Shown: positions 23,895-32,945 of the stretch, in pieces | How the letters are laid out: each line of letters starts with the position of its first letter | Position numbering within the stretch: position 1 is the first letter of the stretch | Source of the DNA: G963668185 sp963668185 | GTDB taxonomy: Bacteria; Chloroflexota; Dehalococcoidia; Lucifugimonadales; G963668185 | Direction of reading: 5' to 3' | Length of the DNA stretch: 64,000 bases | Assembly (NCBI GenBank): GCA_963668185.1 | Contig: OY764162.1 | Location: 1,488,001 to 1,552,000, forward strand | Notes under the pieces: generated by a model | What the model was told of the DNA's origin: nothing | The model's input: the letters and a program-made list of their open reading frames with translations, nothing else | Database searches by the model: none | Made by a program: the position numbers and the translations under genes

Positions 23895-24788
23895 TCAGCC
23901 TGCTAGGCCGAGCCGCTCCGTCAGACGGGCGTACAGCTTGGCCGCGCTGCCTTGGCGCAGGAACCTTGCTGTGTACGTGCTGCGGCAGACCACGACGGTG
24001 TCATACGGGCCGATTTCAGCGTCCGTGAAACCGTCGACGCTCAGTATCCCGCTGTGGCTTCCGGTGAGGCTCAACTCAATTACGTCGTCGTCCGAGAGGA
24101 CGAGGCCGGTCCGCATCCCGATGTGGGGCGCCACCGGCTGGACGACGAATACGCGGGCCTGCGGGTGGACGATCGGCCCGCCGGCGGACATGGCGTAGGC
24201 TGTGCTTCCAGTTGACGTGGAGGCGATGACGGCGTCTGTTCGAAAGGTGGTTAGCAGTACGCCGTTCACCTTCAGTTCCACGTCCACCAGGCGGGCCACG
24301 GAGGCTCTTCCGAGGACGTGATCGTTGAGGGCGTGATGCGTCTCCGTGGGGGCATCGCTTTCATGCCGGCAGATCGTTGCCTGAAGCATCGAGCGCTCTT
24401 CGACCCAGTGATCGCCACCCAGGTATTCGGGGATGCGCTTGGCGGCTTCGCCCTCAGTCATCTCAGTCATGAACCCAACGCGGCCCTTGTTTATGCCGAG
24501 TATCGGAATGGCTCTCTGGGCTGCGTGGCGGACGGTCCTGAGGATGGTTCCGTCGCCGCCAATGGTGACGATGAGGCCGGTGTCGTCCAGTTGGGATCCC
24601 AGGGACTCGAGGTCTTCCGCGGCGCAGAACCAGGCGCTGACAGGGGCTTCCAGCGAGACGGCCAGACGGCGAGCGAAGTCCAAGTACTCGGGGCGCTGCC
24701 CGTTGTACACGAAACCTACTACCTGGGTGGATGACGCTGAAGGGGACAAGTCAAGCTCAATGGTAGGCGATGCCCGCCCTTCGGACAA
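23895..24788 (-). CDS. NAD kinase
   Basis: Phosphorylates NAD to NADP; 297 residues. The diagnostic GGDGT is at residues 77-81 (VTIGGDGTILR), followed by INKGRVGFMTEM (GxLGFL equivalent) and the NAD-contact block STSTGSTAYAMSAGGPIVHP. The only start available at the 5' end is TTG at 24788, with no clear ribosome-binding site, so the exact N-terminus is uncertain; the catalytic domain is complete. It lies 53 bases downstream of nuoN and may be transcribed with the nuo operon. Confidence 0.93.
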   Translation of the reverse strand: MSEGRASPTIELDLSPSASSTQVVGFVYNGQRPEYLDFARRLAVSLEAPVSAWFCAAEDLESLGSQLDDTGLIVTIGGDGTILRTVRHAAQRAIPILGINKGRVGFMTEMTEGEAAKRIPEYLGGDHWVEERSMLQATICRHESDAPTETHHALNDHVLGRASVARLVDVELKVNGVLLTTFRTDAVIASTSTGSTAYAMSAGGPIVHPQARVFVVQPVAPHIGMRTGLVLSDDDVIELSLTGSHSGILSVDGFTDAEIGPYDTVVVCRSTYTARFLRQGSAAKLYARLTERLGLAG

Positions 24789-24841
24789 CGAATCGGGGTT
24801 GGAGTGCGGCGTTCCCGCTGGCCAGACCTGCCGGCGCGCGC

Positions 24842-26344
24842 CTATACGACCACCAGCAGAACGTCCACGGCGTTCCGGGCTGCCTCGATGAGCGGAGTCG
24901 GGTACACGCCGAAGAAGAGCACGGCCCCGGCGGACGCGACTATGGCCGCGCCAACGGGCAGACCGGCCCGGACGGGAGACTCGTCTTCCGCCGCCTCGAG
25001 GTACATGGCTTTGACTATGCGAAGGTAGTAATAGGCCGACACGGCCGAGTTGACGGCTCCAACGACTACGAGCCAGTGCAGGTCCGCGTTGACGGCAGCG
25101 CCGAAGATATAGACCTTGGCCATGAAGCCGACCGTGGGCGGCACGCCGATGAGCGAGATCAGGCCGAACGCGAGGGCGGCGGCCAAGAACGGCGACCGGC
25201 GGCCCATGCCGCGCAGGTCGTCGATGAGTTCGCCGCCGGCGCCTGTGGATATGGCGATGACTGCCGCGAACACTGCGAGATTGGTGGCGGCATAGCCCCC
25301 AAGGTAGAAGAGCACGCCGGAAGGCCCGCCGAGGGCGCTGTCCACCGGCGCCCTTGCGGAGACCGCGGCGACGCCGACCATCAGGTAGCCGGCATGAGCG
25401 ATCGTGCTGTACGCGAGCAGCCTCTTGAGGTTGTTCTGATGAATCGCGATCAGGTTGCCCAGCGACATCGATACGGCGCTCAGGACCGCGACGAGAGCGC
25501 TCCAGTCAACGCTCAGCGCTTCGTTGGAGAACGCGAGGTAGAAGAACCGCAGTAGGATGGCGAAGCCGGCCGCCTTGCTTGCGACGGAAAGGAAGGCGGT
25601 GACCGGGGTTGGAGCGCCTTCGTAAACGTCCGGCGCCCACATCTGGAACGGGAACGCGGCGATCTTGAACCCAAAGCCGGCAACGATCAGCACGACGCCG
25701 AACAGGAGGGCGTAGCTGCCGAACGGTTCGCCCGTGCTGAGGCTTATGGCCTGCATCCTATCGACGATGTCGGGAAGGGACGTCGTTCCGGTGAAGCCGT
25801 AGATCATCACCATCCCGTAGAGGAGTACGGCGGAGCTCACGGCGCTGAGGATTAGGAACTTCAGGCCGGCCTCTGTGGACCTTCCGTCACGCAGGAAGGT
25901 TGCCAGGGCGGCGATCGGGAGCGCGGTGAGTTCGAGGGAAATGTAGATGGTAATCATCTCCAGCGTGGACGCGAGCAGCATCATCCCGGAGACGGAGAAG
26001 AGAATCAGAGCATAGTACTCGCCTTGAAAGCGGCGGAACCTGTTCGCGTACTCGGATGACATCAGCACCACGAGGGCGGCGGCGCCTATGAACAGCGTCT
26101 TGAAGAAGAGGCTGAACTTGTCCACGACCATGGTGTTGAAGACTCCGCGCATCTCCGAGTAGCCGCCCTGGTCCATATCGACCCACAGGACGATCGTGAA
26201 CGCCAGAGGCACAGCCAGGCCAAGCGCGGCCAGCGCGGCGACGTAGCCCTTGCGGGAGGTCGCCAGATCGACCAGCAGGACGAGCATGCCGAGGCCCGCC
26301 ACGCTCAGTTCGGGAGACAGCAGATACAGATCGTGAAGTGTCAC
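24842..26344 (-). CDS. nuoN: NADH-quinone oxidoreductase subunit N
   Basis: Antiporter-like proton-pumping subunit of complex I; 500 residues with about fourteen helices. MLASTLEMITIYISLELTAL is the conserved helix 4-5 region with the key Glu, and AFPFQMWAPDVYEGAPTPVT is the hallmark TM7-8 block with the Pro-Trp-x-Pro-Asp arrangement. GTG start at 26344. It is the last nuo gene and closes the standard L-M-N order. Confidence 0.95.
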   Translation of the reverse strand: MTLHDLYLLSPELSVAGLGMLVLLVDLATSRKGYVAALAALGLAVPLAFTIVLWVDMDQGGYSEMRGVFNTMVVDKFSLFFKTLFIGAAALVVLMSSEYANRFRRFQGEYYALILFSVSGMMLLASTLEMITIYISLELTALPIAALATFLRDGRSTEAGLKFLILSAVSSAVLLYGMVMIYGFTGTTSLPDIVDRMQAISLSTGEPFGSYALLFGVVLIVAGFGFKIAAFPFQMWAPDVYEGAPTPVTAFLSVASKAAGFAILLRFFYLAFSNEALSVDWSALVAVLSAVSMSLGNLIAIHQNNLKRLLAYSTIAHAGYLMVGVAAVSARAPVDSALGGPSGVLFYLGGYAATNLAVFAAVIAISTGAGGELIDDLRGMGRRSPFLAAALAFGLISLIGVPPTVGFMAKVYIFGAAVNADLHWLVVVGAVNSAVSAYYYLRIVKAMYLEAAEDESPVRAGLPVGAAIVASAGAVLFFGVYPTPLIEAARNAVDVLLVVV

Positions 26345-26353
26345 TTGGTCCAG

Positions 26354-27889
26354 CTATCCTGCCGCGGCCATGGCCGCCTGTCTGATCGGCTCCATCATCT
26401 CCGCAATGCCCGCTGCGAACACGTCCGTGATGAAGGCGGGGTACACGCCTACGACGATGATCGCGGCCACGAGGACGGCAACAGGCACCATCTCAAGCGG
26501 CGTGGCGTCCGAGATGTTGTCGAACCTGTCGGGCCGCTGTCCAAACATGGAGCGCTGCACCATCCACAGGATGTAGCCCGCCGTGATCACGATGCCGAAC
26601 ACCGCAAGCGCCGTCGGCCAGTTCCACACGGGGTACGTGCCCAGGAACACCAGAATCTCCGACACGAATCCGCTGGTCGCGGGCAGGCCGAGCGAGGCGA
26701 GCCCAGCGACGAGGAAGGCGACGGCGAACACCGGCATCCTGCTCGCCAGCCCGCCGAGGTGCGGGATGTGCCTCGTGTGCGCCTTCTCGTAAACGATTCC
26801 GACCAGCAGGAACATCAGTCCCGTGATGGCGCCGTGAGTGAACATCTGCATCGACGCGCCGGTGAGGCCCAGGGGCGAGACGACGCCGGCGACGCCGGCG
26901 ACCGATGAGATGCCTACCAGCACGTATCCCATGTGGCTGATGCTGCTGAAGGCTATGAGGCGCTTAAGGTCCGTCTGCCTGATCGTGACGACGGCGCCAT
27001 AGAGCACGTTGATCACGCCGAGGGCCACCAGCCAGGGAGCGAAGTCGGCGAGCACATCAGGGAACATCCCGGCTCCGACGCGGACCATGCCGTAGCCGCC
27101 CATCTTCAGGAGCACGCCCGCCAGCATCACGCTGGCCGCTGTCGGGGCGTCCGTGTGGGCGTCCGGGAGCCACGTGTGCAATGGCCAGACGGGGAGCTTG
27201 ACGGCGAACGCGATGAACAGCAGCGCGAAGACCCATCCGATGGGCAGCAGCAGGGACTTGGACTGGATGAGTGCGGGAAGCAGGGTCATGTCGAAGGTGC
27301 CGGTCGAGAAGAAGAGGACCAGTATGCCCACCAGCATGAAGGCGCTTCCGCCCAGGGTGAAGATGAGGAACTTCATGGCCGAGTACTCTTTTCGGCCGCT
27401 TCCCCAGATGGAGATCAGGAAGAACATGGGGATGAGTTCCAACTCCCACATCACGAAGAACAGGAGGAAGTCCTGCGCCAGGAAGACTCCCATCACCGCC
27501 GTTTGCAGCACCAGCAGCCAGATGAAGTACTCGCGGACTCGGAGCTTTACGCTCCATGAGGCGTACACGGCGGCCATCCCGAGCACGCCGGTCAGCAGTA
27601 CCAGCGGGGCGCTGAGGCCGTCGACTCCGAGGAAGTACTGGACCGAGAACGACTCTACGGGAATCCAGTCCGGAAGCCTGTCGACCATTCTCAGGCCTGA
27701 GGGGTCCCGGTAGTACCCGGCGAAGATCGCGATGCTGAGCGCCAACTCGGCCAGCGCCACCGCGCCGGCGATGACGCGGACGAGGGCGTCGGTCCTGCCC
27801 GCGAGGGCGATCAGAAGCGCGCCTGCCGCCGGCAGGAACACCGCAACGGTAAGGACCCAATGGAACTGGGTTTCCATGCTCTCTACCAT
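26354..27889 (-). CDS. nuoM: NADH-quinone oxidoreductase subunit M
   Basis: Proton-pumping membrane subunit; 511 residues. FFVMWELELIPMFFLISIWG carries the conserved Glu of helix 5, and LPVWPLHTWLPDAHTDAPTA is the Lys/His/Pro proton-channel block. SSISHMGYVLVGI is also conserved. Starts at ATG 27889 or 27877; the nearby end of nuoL does not decide between them. Part of the tightly packed nuoL-M-N run. Confidence 0.95.
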   Translation of the reverse strand: MVESMETQFHWVLTVAVFLPAAGALLIALAGRTDALVRVIAGAVALAELALSIAIFAGYYRDPSGLRMVDRLPDWIPVESFSVQYFLGVDGLSAPLVLLTGVLGMAAVYASWSVKLRVREYFIWLLVLQTAVMGVFLAQDFLLFFVMWELELIPMFFLISIWGSGRKEYSAMKFLIFTLGGSAFMLVGILVLFFSTGTFDMTLLPALIQSKSLLLPIGWVFALLFIAFAVKLPVWPLHTWLPDAHTDAPTAASVMLAGVLLKMGGYGMVRVGAGMFPDVLADFAPWLVALGVINVLYGAVVTIRQTDLKRLIAFSSISHMGYVLVGISSVAGVAGVVSPLGLTGASMQMFTHGAITGLMFLLVGIVYEKAHTRHIPHLGGLASRMPVFAVAFLVAGLASLGLPATSGFVSEILVFLGTYPVWNWPTALAVFGIVITAGYILWMVQRSMFGQRPDRFDNISDATPLEMVPVAVLVAAIIVVGVYPAFITDVFAAGIAEMMEPIRQAAMAAAG

Positions 27890-27893
27890 TCCG

Positions 27894-29843
27894 TCAGCGC
27901 CATATCAGGTACACGCCGAAGATGATGACGATACCGATCGAGATGACCATGCCGTAGCCCTGCAACTGCCCGGTCTGGGGCAGCGCCAGGGGTTTGCCGA
28001 GGCTGCGGCCAAGCTTGTCTATCATCCTGACCGCGCCGTCGACGATCGACTTGTCCAGCCAGTCCAGGGCGAATGCGAGGCGCATGTAGAACCAGACACG
28101 CACCAGCACTCTCTCGTAAAGGAAGTCCATGTAGTACTTGTTGACTAGTACCGCGTGCGCCGGCCGCATCAGAACTGAGGCAAAGCTGAACGATCGCGCG
28201 CCGGGCCGGTACATCAGGTATGCGAGGCCGATGCCCGACACGGCGACCAGGCTGGATATGGCGGCCAGGGGGATGTTGAACGCTTTGATGTCCGCGTGCA
28301 GGAAGTGGCTGAGCCAGTGGATCGGGATCACTCCGAGGTCGGTAACCGAGTTGGCCACGAATCCGGCAACTACAGCGGCGACGGCGAGGACGGCTACCGG
28401 CACGACCATCACGCGCGGGGACTCGGCGAGATGCACGCCGTGTCCGTCCGGCGGGGCGTACGGATCGTTGGCTGCGCCGCCCCTGAATTCGCCTTCGAAG
28501 GTCATGAAGATCGCGCGGAACATGTAGAAGGCGGTCATGAACACCGCAACGATCGCAAGCCAGAACACGACCTGGCTCACGGCGTCGCCGCCCCAGGCGC
28601 TGGCAAGAATCTCGTCCTTGCTCCAGAAGCCGGCCAGCGGGAAGACGCCGGCGAGGCTAAGCCCTCCAATGAGGAAGCACAGGTGCGTTATCGGCATGAC
28701 GCGCCTCAGGCCGCCCATGTAGCGCATGTCGAACGTGCCTGTGGCGTGATTGACGTTGCCGGACCCGAGGAAGAGCAGGGCCTTGAAGAAGGCGTGGGTG
28801 AACAGATGGAAGACCGCAGGCCCGTACGCGCCGACGCCCAGCGCCAGCATCATGTATCCGAGTTGGCTGACGGTGGAGTAGGCCAGGACTCGCTTGATGT
28901 CGTTCGCCACGAGTCCCATGGACGCGGCGAAGATGGCCGTGAAGCCGCCGATGATCGCGACGGTGTCCATCGCGGCGGGGGAGGCCGCGAACACGTCGAA
29001 GAACCTCGCCACCAGGAACACGCCCGCGGCAACCATGGTGGCGGCGTGTATAAGCGCGCTGACCGGCGTTGGGCCCTCCATCGCGTCCGGCAGCCACGTG
29101 TGGAGGGGGAACTGGCCGGACTTGCCGATCGCGCCGGCGAAGAGGCCGACGGCTATCCACGTGGCCGCGCTGCCAGCGAGCAGGCCCGCCTTTGCGGCCT
29201 CGTTCAGGGTGGGAATGTCCAGAGGGTTGCCGCCGCCCACGGCTCCGCCGTTGAAGAACAGGTACAGGATGCCCAGCAGGAACCCGAAGTCCCCGATGCG
29301 CGTGACGATGAAGGCCTTCTTTGCCGCGTTTGCCGCCGCGGGCCGCTTGTACCAGAACCCGATCAGGAGGTATGAGGAGAGTCCGACCAACTCCCAGAAC
29401 ACGAACAGTTGGATGACGTTGCGCGCCAGGACCAGGCCGATCATGGACGCGGTGAACAGCGACATGAAGGCGTAGTAGCGGGCGAAGCCGTCGTCGCCTT
29501 TCATGTAGCCGAGGGAGTAGATCTGTATCAGGAGGCTCACGCCGGTGACTACGAACAGCATGATCGCCGTGAGAGGGTCCATGAGGATGCCGACCGTGAA
29601 CCGGAATTCGCCCACGGTCATCCACTCATGAGAGGCCCAGCCTATTTCGGCGTTGTGTCCTTCGACGACGCTGCCGAGCGCCCAGACGGAGAGGACGAAC
29701 GATACGCCGATCGCCGCGATGGTCGCGTAGCCTGCGAGTACGTGTAGCTCGCGAGCCAAGAAGGGGCGAATCAGGAACGCGATGAGGGCAAAGGAACCCA
29801 GGGGCAGGAGGAAGATGAGCCAGGCCGCGAGTTCGGAAATCAT
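27894..29843 (-). CDS. nuoL: NADH-quinone oxidoreductase subunit L
   Basis: Largest membrane subunit, with a C-terminal lateral helix; 649 residues. Landmarks are FFVFWELVGLSSYLLIGFWY (the family normally shows -WELVG-), GQFPLHTWLPDAMEGPTPVS and STVSQLGYMMLALG. The long C-terminal extension after about residue 500 fits the transverse helix seen in NuoL. A small DUF2007-like gene ends one base upstream of it. Confidence 0.95.
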   Translation of the reverse strand: MISELAAWLIFLLPLGSFALIAFLIRPFLARELHVLAGYATIAAIGVSFVLSVWALGSVVEGHNAEIGWASHEWMTVGEFRFTVGILMDPLTAIMLFVVTGVSLLIQIYSLGYMKGDDGFARYYAFMSLFTASMIGLVLARNVIQLFVFWELVGLSSYLLIGFWYKRPAAANAAKKAFIVTRIGDFGFLLGILYLFFNGGAVGGGNPLDIPTLNEAAKAGLLAGSAATWIAVGLFAGAIGKSGQFPLHTWLPDAMEGPTPVSALIHAATMVAAGVFLVARFFDVFAASPAAMDTVAIIGGFTAIFAASMGLVANDIKRVLAYSTVSQLGYMMLALGVGAYGPAVFHLFTHAFFKALLFLGSGNVNHATGTFDMRYMGGLRRVMPITHLCFLIGGLSLAGVFPLAGFWSKDEILASAWGGDAVSQVVFWLAIVAVFMTAFYMFRAIFMTFEGEFRGGAANDPYAPPDGHGVHLAESPRVMVVPVAVLAVAAVVAGFVANSVTDLGVIPIHWLSHFLHADIKAFNIPLAAISSLVAVSGIGLAYLMYRPGARSFSFASVLMRPAHAVLVNKYYMDFLYERVLVRVWFYMRLAFALDWLDKSIVDGAVRMIDKLGRSLGKPLALPQTGQLQGYGMVISIGIVIIFGVYLIWR

Positions 29844-29844
29844 G

Positions 29845-30078
29845 CTAGAGCTTCCTCAGGATCTCGTCGGCCACGTGCTCGCGGCCCATGGGGACCAGCA
29901 CCTTGAACGGAGTGCGCTCTCCCCAGTCCAGGATGTCGCCATCGGGAAGTATCTTGGTCGGGAGTCCTTCTCCTTCCAGCACGTCCTTCCACATCTGCGC
30001 GACCATGAGGCCGGAGACCTTCCGGTACTCCACCCACATTACAAGGGCGGCTCCTTCTTTCCTGTCCGGCTCGGTCAT
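29845..30078 (-). CDS. Small DUF2007-like protein inside the nuo operon
   Basis: A 77-residue soluble protein lying between nuoK and nuoL. The pattern MWVEYRKVSGLMVAQMWKDV followed by LEGEGLPTKILPDGDI and VLVPMGREHVADEILRKL resembles the DUF2007 (putative signal-transducing) fold, a small alpha-beta ferredoxin-like domain; the match is by pattern only. It is spaced one base from nuoL and 40 from nuoK, so it must be co-transcribed with complex I. Its position suggests an assembly or regulatory role, which is an inference. Confidence 0.75.
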   Translation of the reverse strand: MTEPDRKEGAALVMWVEYRKVSGLMVAQMWKDVLEGEGLPTKILPDGDILDWGERTPFKVLVPMGREHVADEILRKL

Positions 30079-30118
30079 GCCGACCGCTCCGACCGAATCA
30101 AGTTGCTCATGGTCAAGA

Positions 30119-30481
30119 TCAGTTCTTCATTTCAGCGACGTCGGTAACAAAGATGGACTCCCTGTTCCTGTAGATCGCTATGACGATGGCGAGGCCAAGG
30201 GCGACCTCGGCAGCCGCGACGGTGATGATGAAAACGGTGAACACCTGGCCGGTGAGCAGGAACTGGGCGGCAGTGGCCATGTTGCCGCCGTGAGTCTCCG
30301 CGACGTGGATCATGCTCGCGGGCGCTATCGAGCGGGAGAGCGCCACAGCCGTGATGTTGACCGCGTTGAACATCAACTCCACGGACATTAGAACGGTGAT
30401 GACGTTGCGCTTCGTAAGGGCGCCGTACAGCCCAATGGAGAAGATGATCGCGCCGACTATGAGGAAGTTTTCCAGCGACAA
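30119..30481 (-). CDS. nuoK: NADH-quinone oxidoreductase subunit K
   Basis: Small membrane subunit of complex I; 120 residues, three helices. VLMSVELMFNAVNITAVALS contains the conserved Glu of helix 2 (VELM), and FIITVAAAEVALGLAIVIAI contains the second Glu (AAEVA). It is somewhat longer than many NuoK proteins (about 100) because of a loop around residues 52-74. Three bases separate it from nuoJ. Confidence 0.94.
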   Translation of the reverse strand: MSLENFLIVGAIIFSIGLYGALTKRNVITVLMSVELMFNAVNITAVALSRSIAPASMIHVAETHGGNMATAAQFLLTGQVFTVFIITVAAAEVALGLAIVIAIYRNRESIFVTDVAEMKN

Positions 30482-30484
30482 GGC

Positions 30485-31057
30485 TTATCGTTCCCTCACG
30501 AGGGCCAGCGCACCCACCACGGCGGCCAGCAGCAAGACCGACGCTACTTCAAACGCTAGCACGTAATCTCTTATCAGCAGTTTGCCCACTACGGGTATGG
30601 TGCCGGAGAAGACATTGGCCGACTCCTGGCGAATCGCTTCGGCCTCCACCGCGGGAGTTCCCGGCAGTTCGACGTAGTCGCCTATGAGCGTCCACTCGGT
30701 CGTGACGGCCACGAAGACGGCTGCCGCCAGAAAGAGACCGGACACGATCAGCGCCGGGATGCGCAGCAGGTTGCTGGGATTGCCCTGCTCGGTGTCCTGG
30801 GTCATGAGAATCGCGAACAGGATGAGCACGGAGATGGCTCCCACGTAAACCAGGACCTGCACGGCGGCCAGGAACTCGGCGCGCAGAAGGATGAACATTC
30901 CCGCCACGCCCAGGAAGGAGACGACGAGGAACAGGGCGGCCCGGAACACGTCGCGGAGTTGAACGACGGCGACGGCCGCCACGATGCTGGATACCGCGAT
31001 CACCCAGAACGCGATGTCAACGAAAAGGGCGTCTTCCGCGCCGGTGGCCAGTGTCAT
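30485..31057 (-). CDS. nuoJ: NADH-quinone oxidoreductase subunit J
   Basis: Membrane subunit of complex I; about 190 residues, five helices. AALFLVVSFLGVAGMFILLR and EFLAAVQVLVYVGAISVLIL are the family's helix 2-3 blocks, including the VYVGAI segment that changes conformation during turnover. The ATG at 31057 overlaps the stop of nuoI (ATGA), which favours it over GTG 31069. Confidence 0.94.
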   Translation of the reverse strand: MTLATGAEDALFVDIAFWVIAVSSIVAAVAVVQLRDVFRAALFLVVSFLGVAGMFILLRAEFLAAVQVLVYVGAISVLILFAILMTQDTEQGNPSNLLRIPALIVSGLFLAAAVFVAVTTEWTLIGDYVELPGTPAVEAEAIRQESANVFSGTIPVVGKLLIRDYVLAFEVASVLLLAAVVGALALVRER

Positions 31058-31722
31058 CTGTTGGCCCACTTCTCCGTAAGTTCGTCGCGAGTCGGCTGCT
31101 CATGCCGTCCCGCCTCGTTCCACGGCATGTCTTTGCCCTCGAAGGGGTCGTAGCTACCGCGCTCCATCTGCGGGCGGAACCAGTTGCTCGGGCGCTTGGG
31201 CGCTTCGCGAAGGCGGTCGACTTCGATCACGAGCTCGTCTCGCCTGTACGTGCCTTCTTCGAAGCCGCTGCCCATGTGCAGGGCGTCGTACGGGCATGCC
31301 TCCACGCATAGCCCGCAGAACATGCAACGGCCAATGTCGATGTCGAAGGTGTCGATGCGGTACTTGTCACCCTCCGCGAGGTCGGTGCCGCTTGGGTCCG
31401 TGACGATGCGGATGATTCCGAGAGGACAGTACTTCGCGCAACTGGCGCAGCCGGTGCAGCGCTCTTCGTACCAGGAGAACTCCTCTCCGCGGAAACGCGC
31501 GTGCTGGGGGACCTTGACCGGAATCGTCGCCGCGCCCAGCATGGCCTTCAGCGTCATGCCGGGGTTGCGAAGCGCGTATGAGAAGACGCTGGTCCCGGCC
31601 TCCCTTGCAAGGCCCATGGGGCCGATGCGCCGATCGGGGTACTGCTGGGCGAACCTCCGGCTGGGAAGCACGAAGTTCTTCAGAGTTACGACCATGCCCC
31701 TGGCCATTCCTAGTCCATACAT
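31054..31722 (-). CDS. nuoI: NADH-quinone oxidoreductase subunit I
   Basis: Iron-sulfur subunit carrying clusters N6a and N6b on the peripheral arm; 222 residues. Two 4Fe-4S motifs are complete: CTGCASCAKYCP and CMFCGLCVEACP. The N-terminal amphipathic helix and the basic C-terminus extend the usual ferredoxin core. It links the quinone-module subunits B, C and D to electron input. Because nuoEFG are absent, its electron donor is not the standard NADH module. Confidence 0.95.
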   Translation of the reverse strand: MYGLGMARGMVVTLKNFVLPSRRFAQQYPDRRIGPMGLAREAGTSVFSYALRNPGMTLKAMLGAATIPVKVPQHARFRGEEFSWYEERCTGCASCAKYCPLGIIRIVTDPSGTDLAEGDKYRIDTFDIDIGRCMFCGLCVEACPYDALHMGSGFEEGTYRRDELVIEVDRLREAPKRPSNWFRPQMERGSYDPFEGKDMPWNEAGRHEQPTRDELTEKWANR

Positions 31723-31736
31723 CAGTTCACCTTTGC

Positions 31737-32945
31737 CTAATCAGACCCGGCCTGCATGTTTGCCAAAGCGGAAGGCACGGGGGCGGGCCGCCTCAACCTT
31801 CCCTGGCCCAAGAGGTTTGCCATTGCCACGATAGCCGCCAGCGTGATGCCCCAGTTCACCGCGGCCATTATCCAGTAACCCTGCGTGGATATCCGGCCTG
31901 CGTCATTCTGCAACAGTTGGATTTCAATAGCCACAGCGAAGAGGTTTATCAGCGCGAGCGGGAATAGCCCCTTCCAGGCGAACTCCATGATCTGGTCAAC
32001 TCTCAGCCTCGGCCAGGTTGCTCTTGTCCACAGCAGGAACGCGAGAACCGCGAACACCTTGACCAGGAACCATATCCAGCCGGGCACGGGATCGAAGCCG
32101 CGCCAGCCGCTCAGGAACAGCGTCACTATGACGACGGACTGCGCGATCGGCGCGCCGAACTCCGCAAGCTGCATCACCGCGAACTTAATCCCGCTGTACT
32201 CGGTGTGATACCCGGCGCCGAGCTCTGATTCCGCTTCTATCATGTCGAAGGGCGTCCGGCTCATCTCGGCGAGCGCGGCTGTTACGAACACGAGGAATCC
32301 GAGCGGCTGGAGGATGAAGAACGGGATGGCCTGGCTTTCGACGACGGCCGCGGTCGCGAGAGAGCCCGCCGCCAGGGCGACGCCCACGATTGCCAGCCCC
32401 ATGGGCACTTCGTAGCTGAGCAGCATCGCCACTCCGCGGGCGGCCCCGAACATGGCGTACTTGTTGCGCGACGCCCAGCCGGCCATGAATACGGCCAATG
32501 TGTTTACCGAGGTGACGGCGACGATGAAGAGGACGCCGATGTTCAGCCTGCCCAGGAAGGACTCGTGGCCCAATGGGATGACGGCAAACACCAGAAGGCT
32601 CGCGGCGGTCAGCACTATGGGCGCGGCATTGAACACGGGCCGGTCCGCGGTCTCCGGGACCGTGTCTTCCTTGGTCATGAGCTTGAGCACGTCGGCGAAG
32701 GGCTGGAGCAGGCCGAAGGGGCCCCAGCGGTTTGGCCCCAGCCTGGACTGGATGCGGCCAAGCGCCCTGCGCTCGAACCACGTGAATGCGGAGACGGAGA
32801 GGATTACGGCGTTCACCACTATGAACGCCAGGACTCCGCCGGCGATGGCGTAGGCGAGCCAGTCCAGGCTCTCCGGTAGGAACCCGTCGAAGAACCTGTA
32901 GATGCTGCCAAAGTCGAGCAGGCCGGCGGCGAGGACGTTGTCCAC
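31737..32945 (-). CDS. nuoH: NADH-quinone oxidoreductase subunit H
   Basis: Membrane subunit forming the quinone-binding chamber; 402 residues, about eight helices. FTWFERRALGRIQSRLGPNR is the family's first loop signature and EMSRTPFDMIEAESELGAGY the second (with the conserved Glu residues near the quinone site). GTG start at 32945 overlaps the TAG stop of nuoD by one base. Confidence 0.95.
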   Translation of the reverse strand: MDNVLAAGLLDFGSIYRFFDGFLPESLDWLAYAIAGGVLAFIVVNAVILSVSAFTWFERRALGRIQSRLGPNRWGPFGLLQPFADVLKLMTKEDTVPETADRPVFNAAPIVLTAASLLVFAVIPLGHESFLGRLNIGVLFIVAVTSVNTLAVFMAGWASRNKYAMFGAARGVAMLLSYEVPMGLAIVGVALAAGSLATAAVVESQAIPFFILQPLGFLVFVTAALAEMSRTPFDMIEAESELGAGYHTEYSGIKFAVMQLAEFGAPIAQSVVIVTLFLSGWRGFDPVPGWIWFLVKVFAVLAFLLWTRATWPRLRVDQIMEFAWKGLFPLALINLFAVAIEIQLLQNDAGRISTQGYWIMAAVNWGITLAAIVAMANLLGQGRLRRPAPVPSALANMQAGSD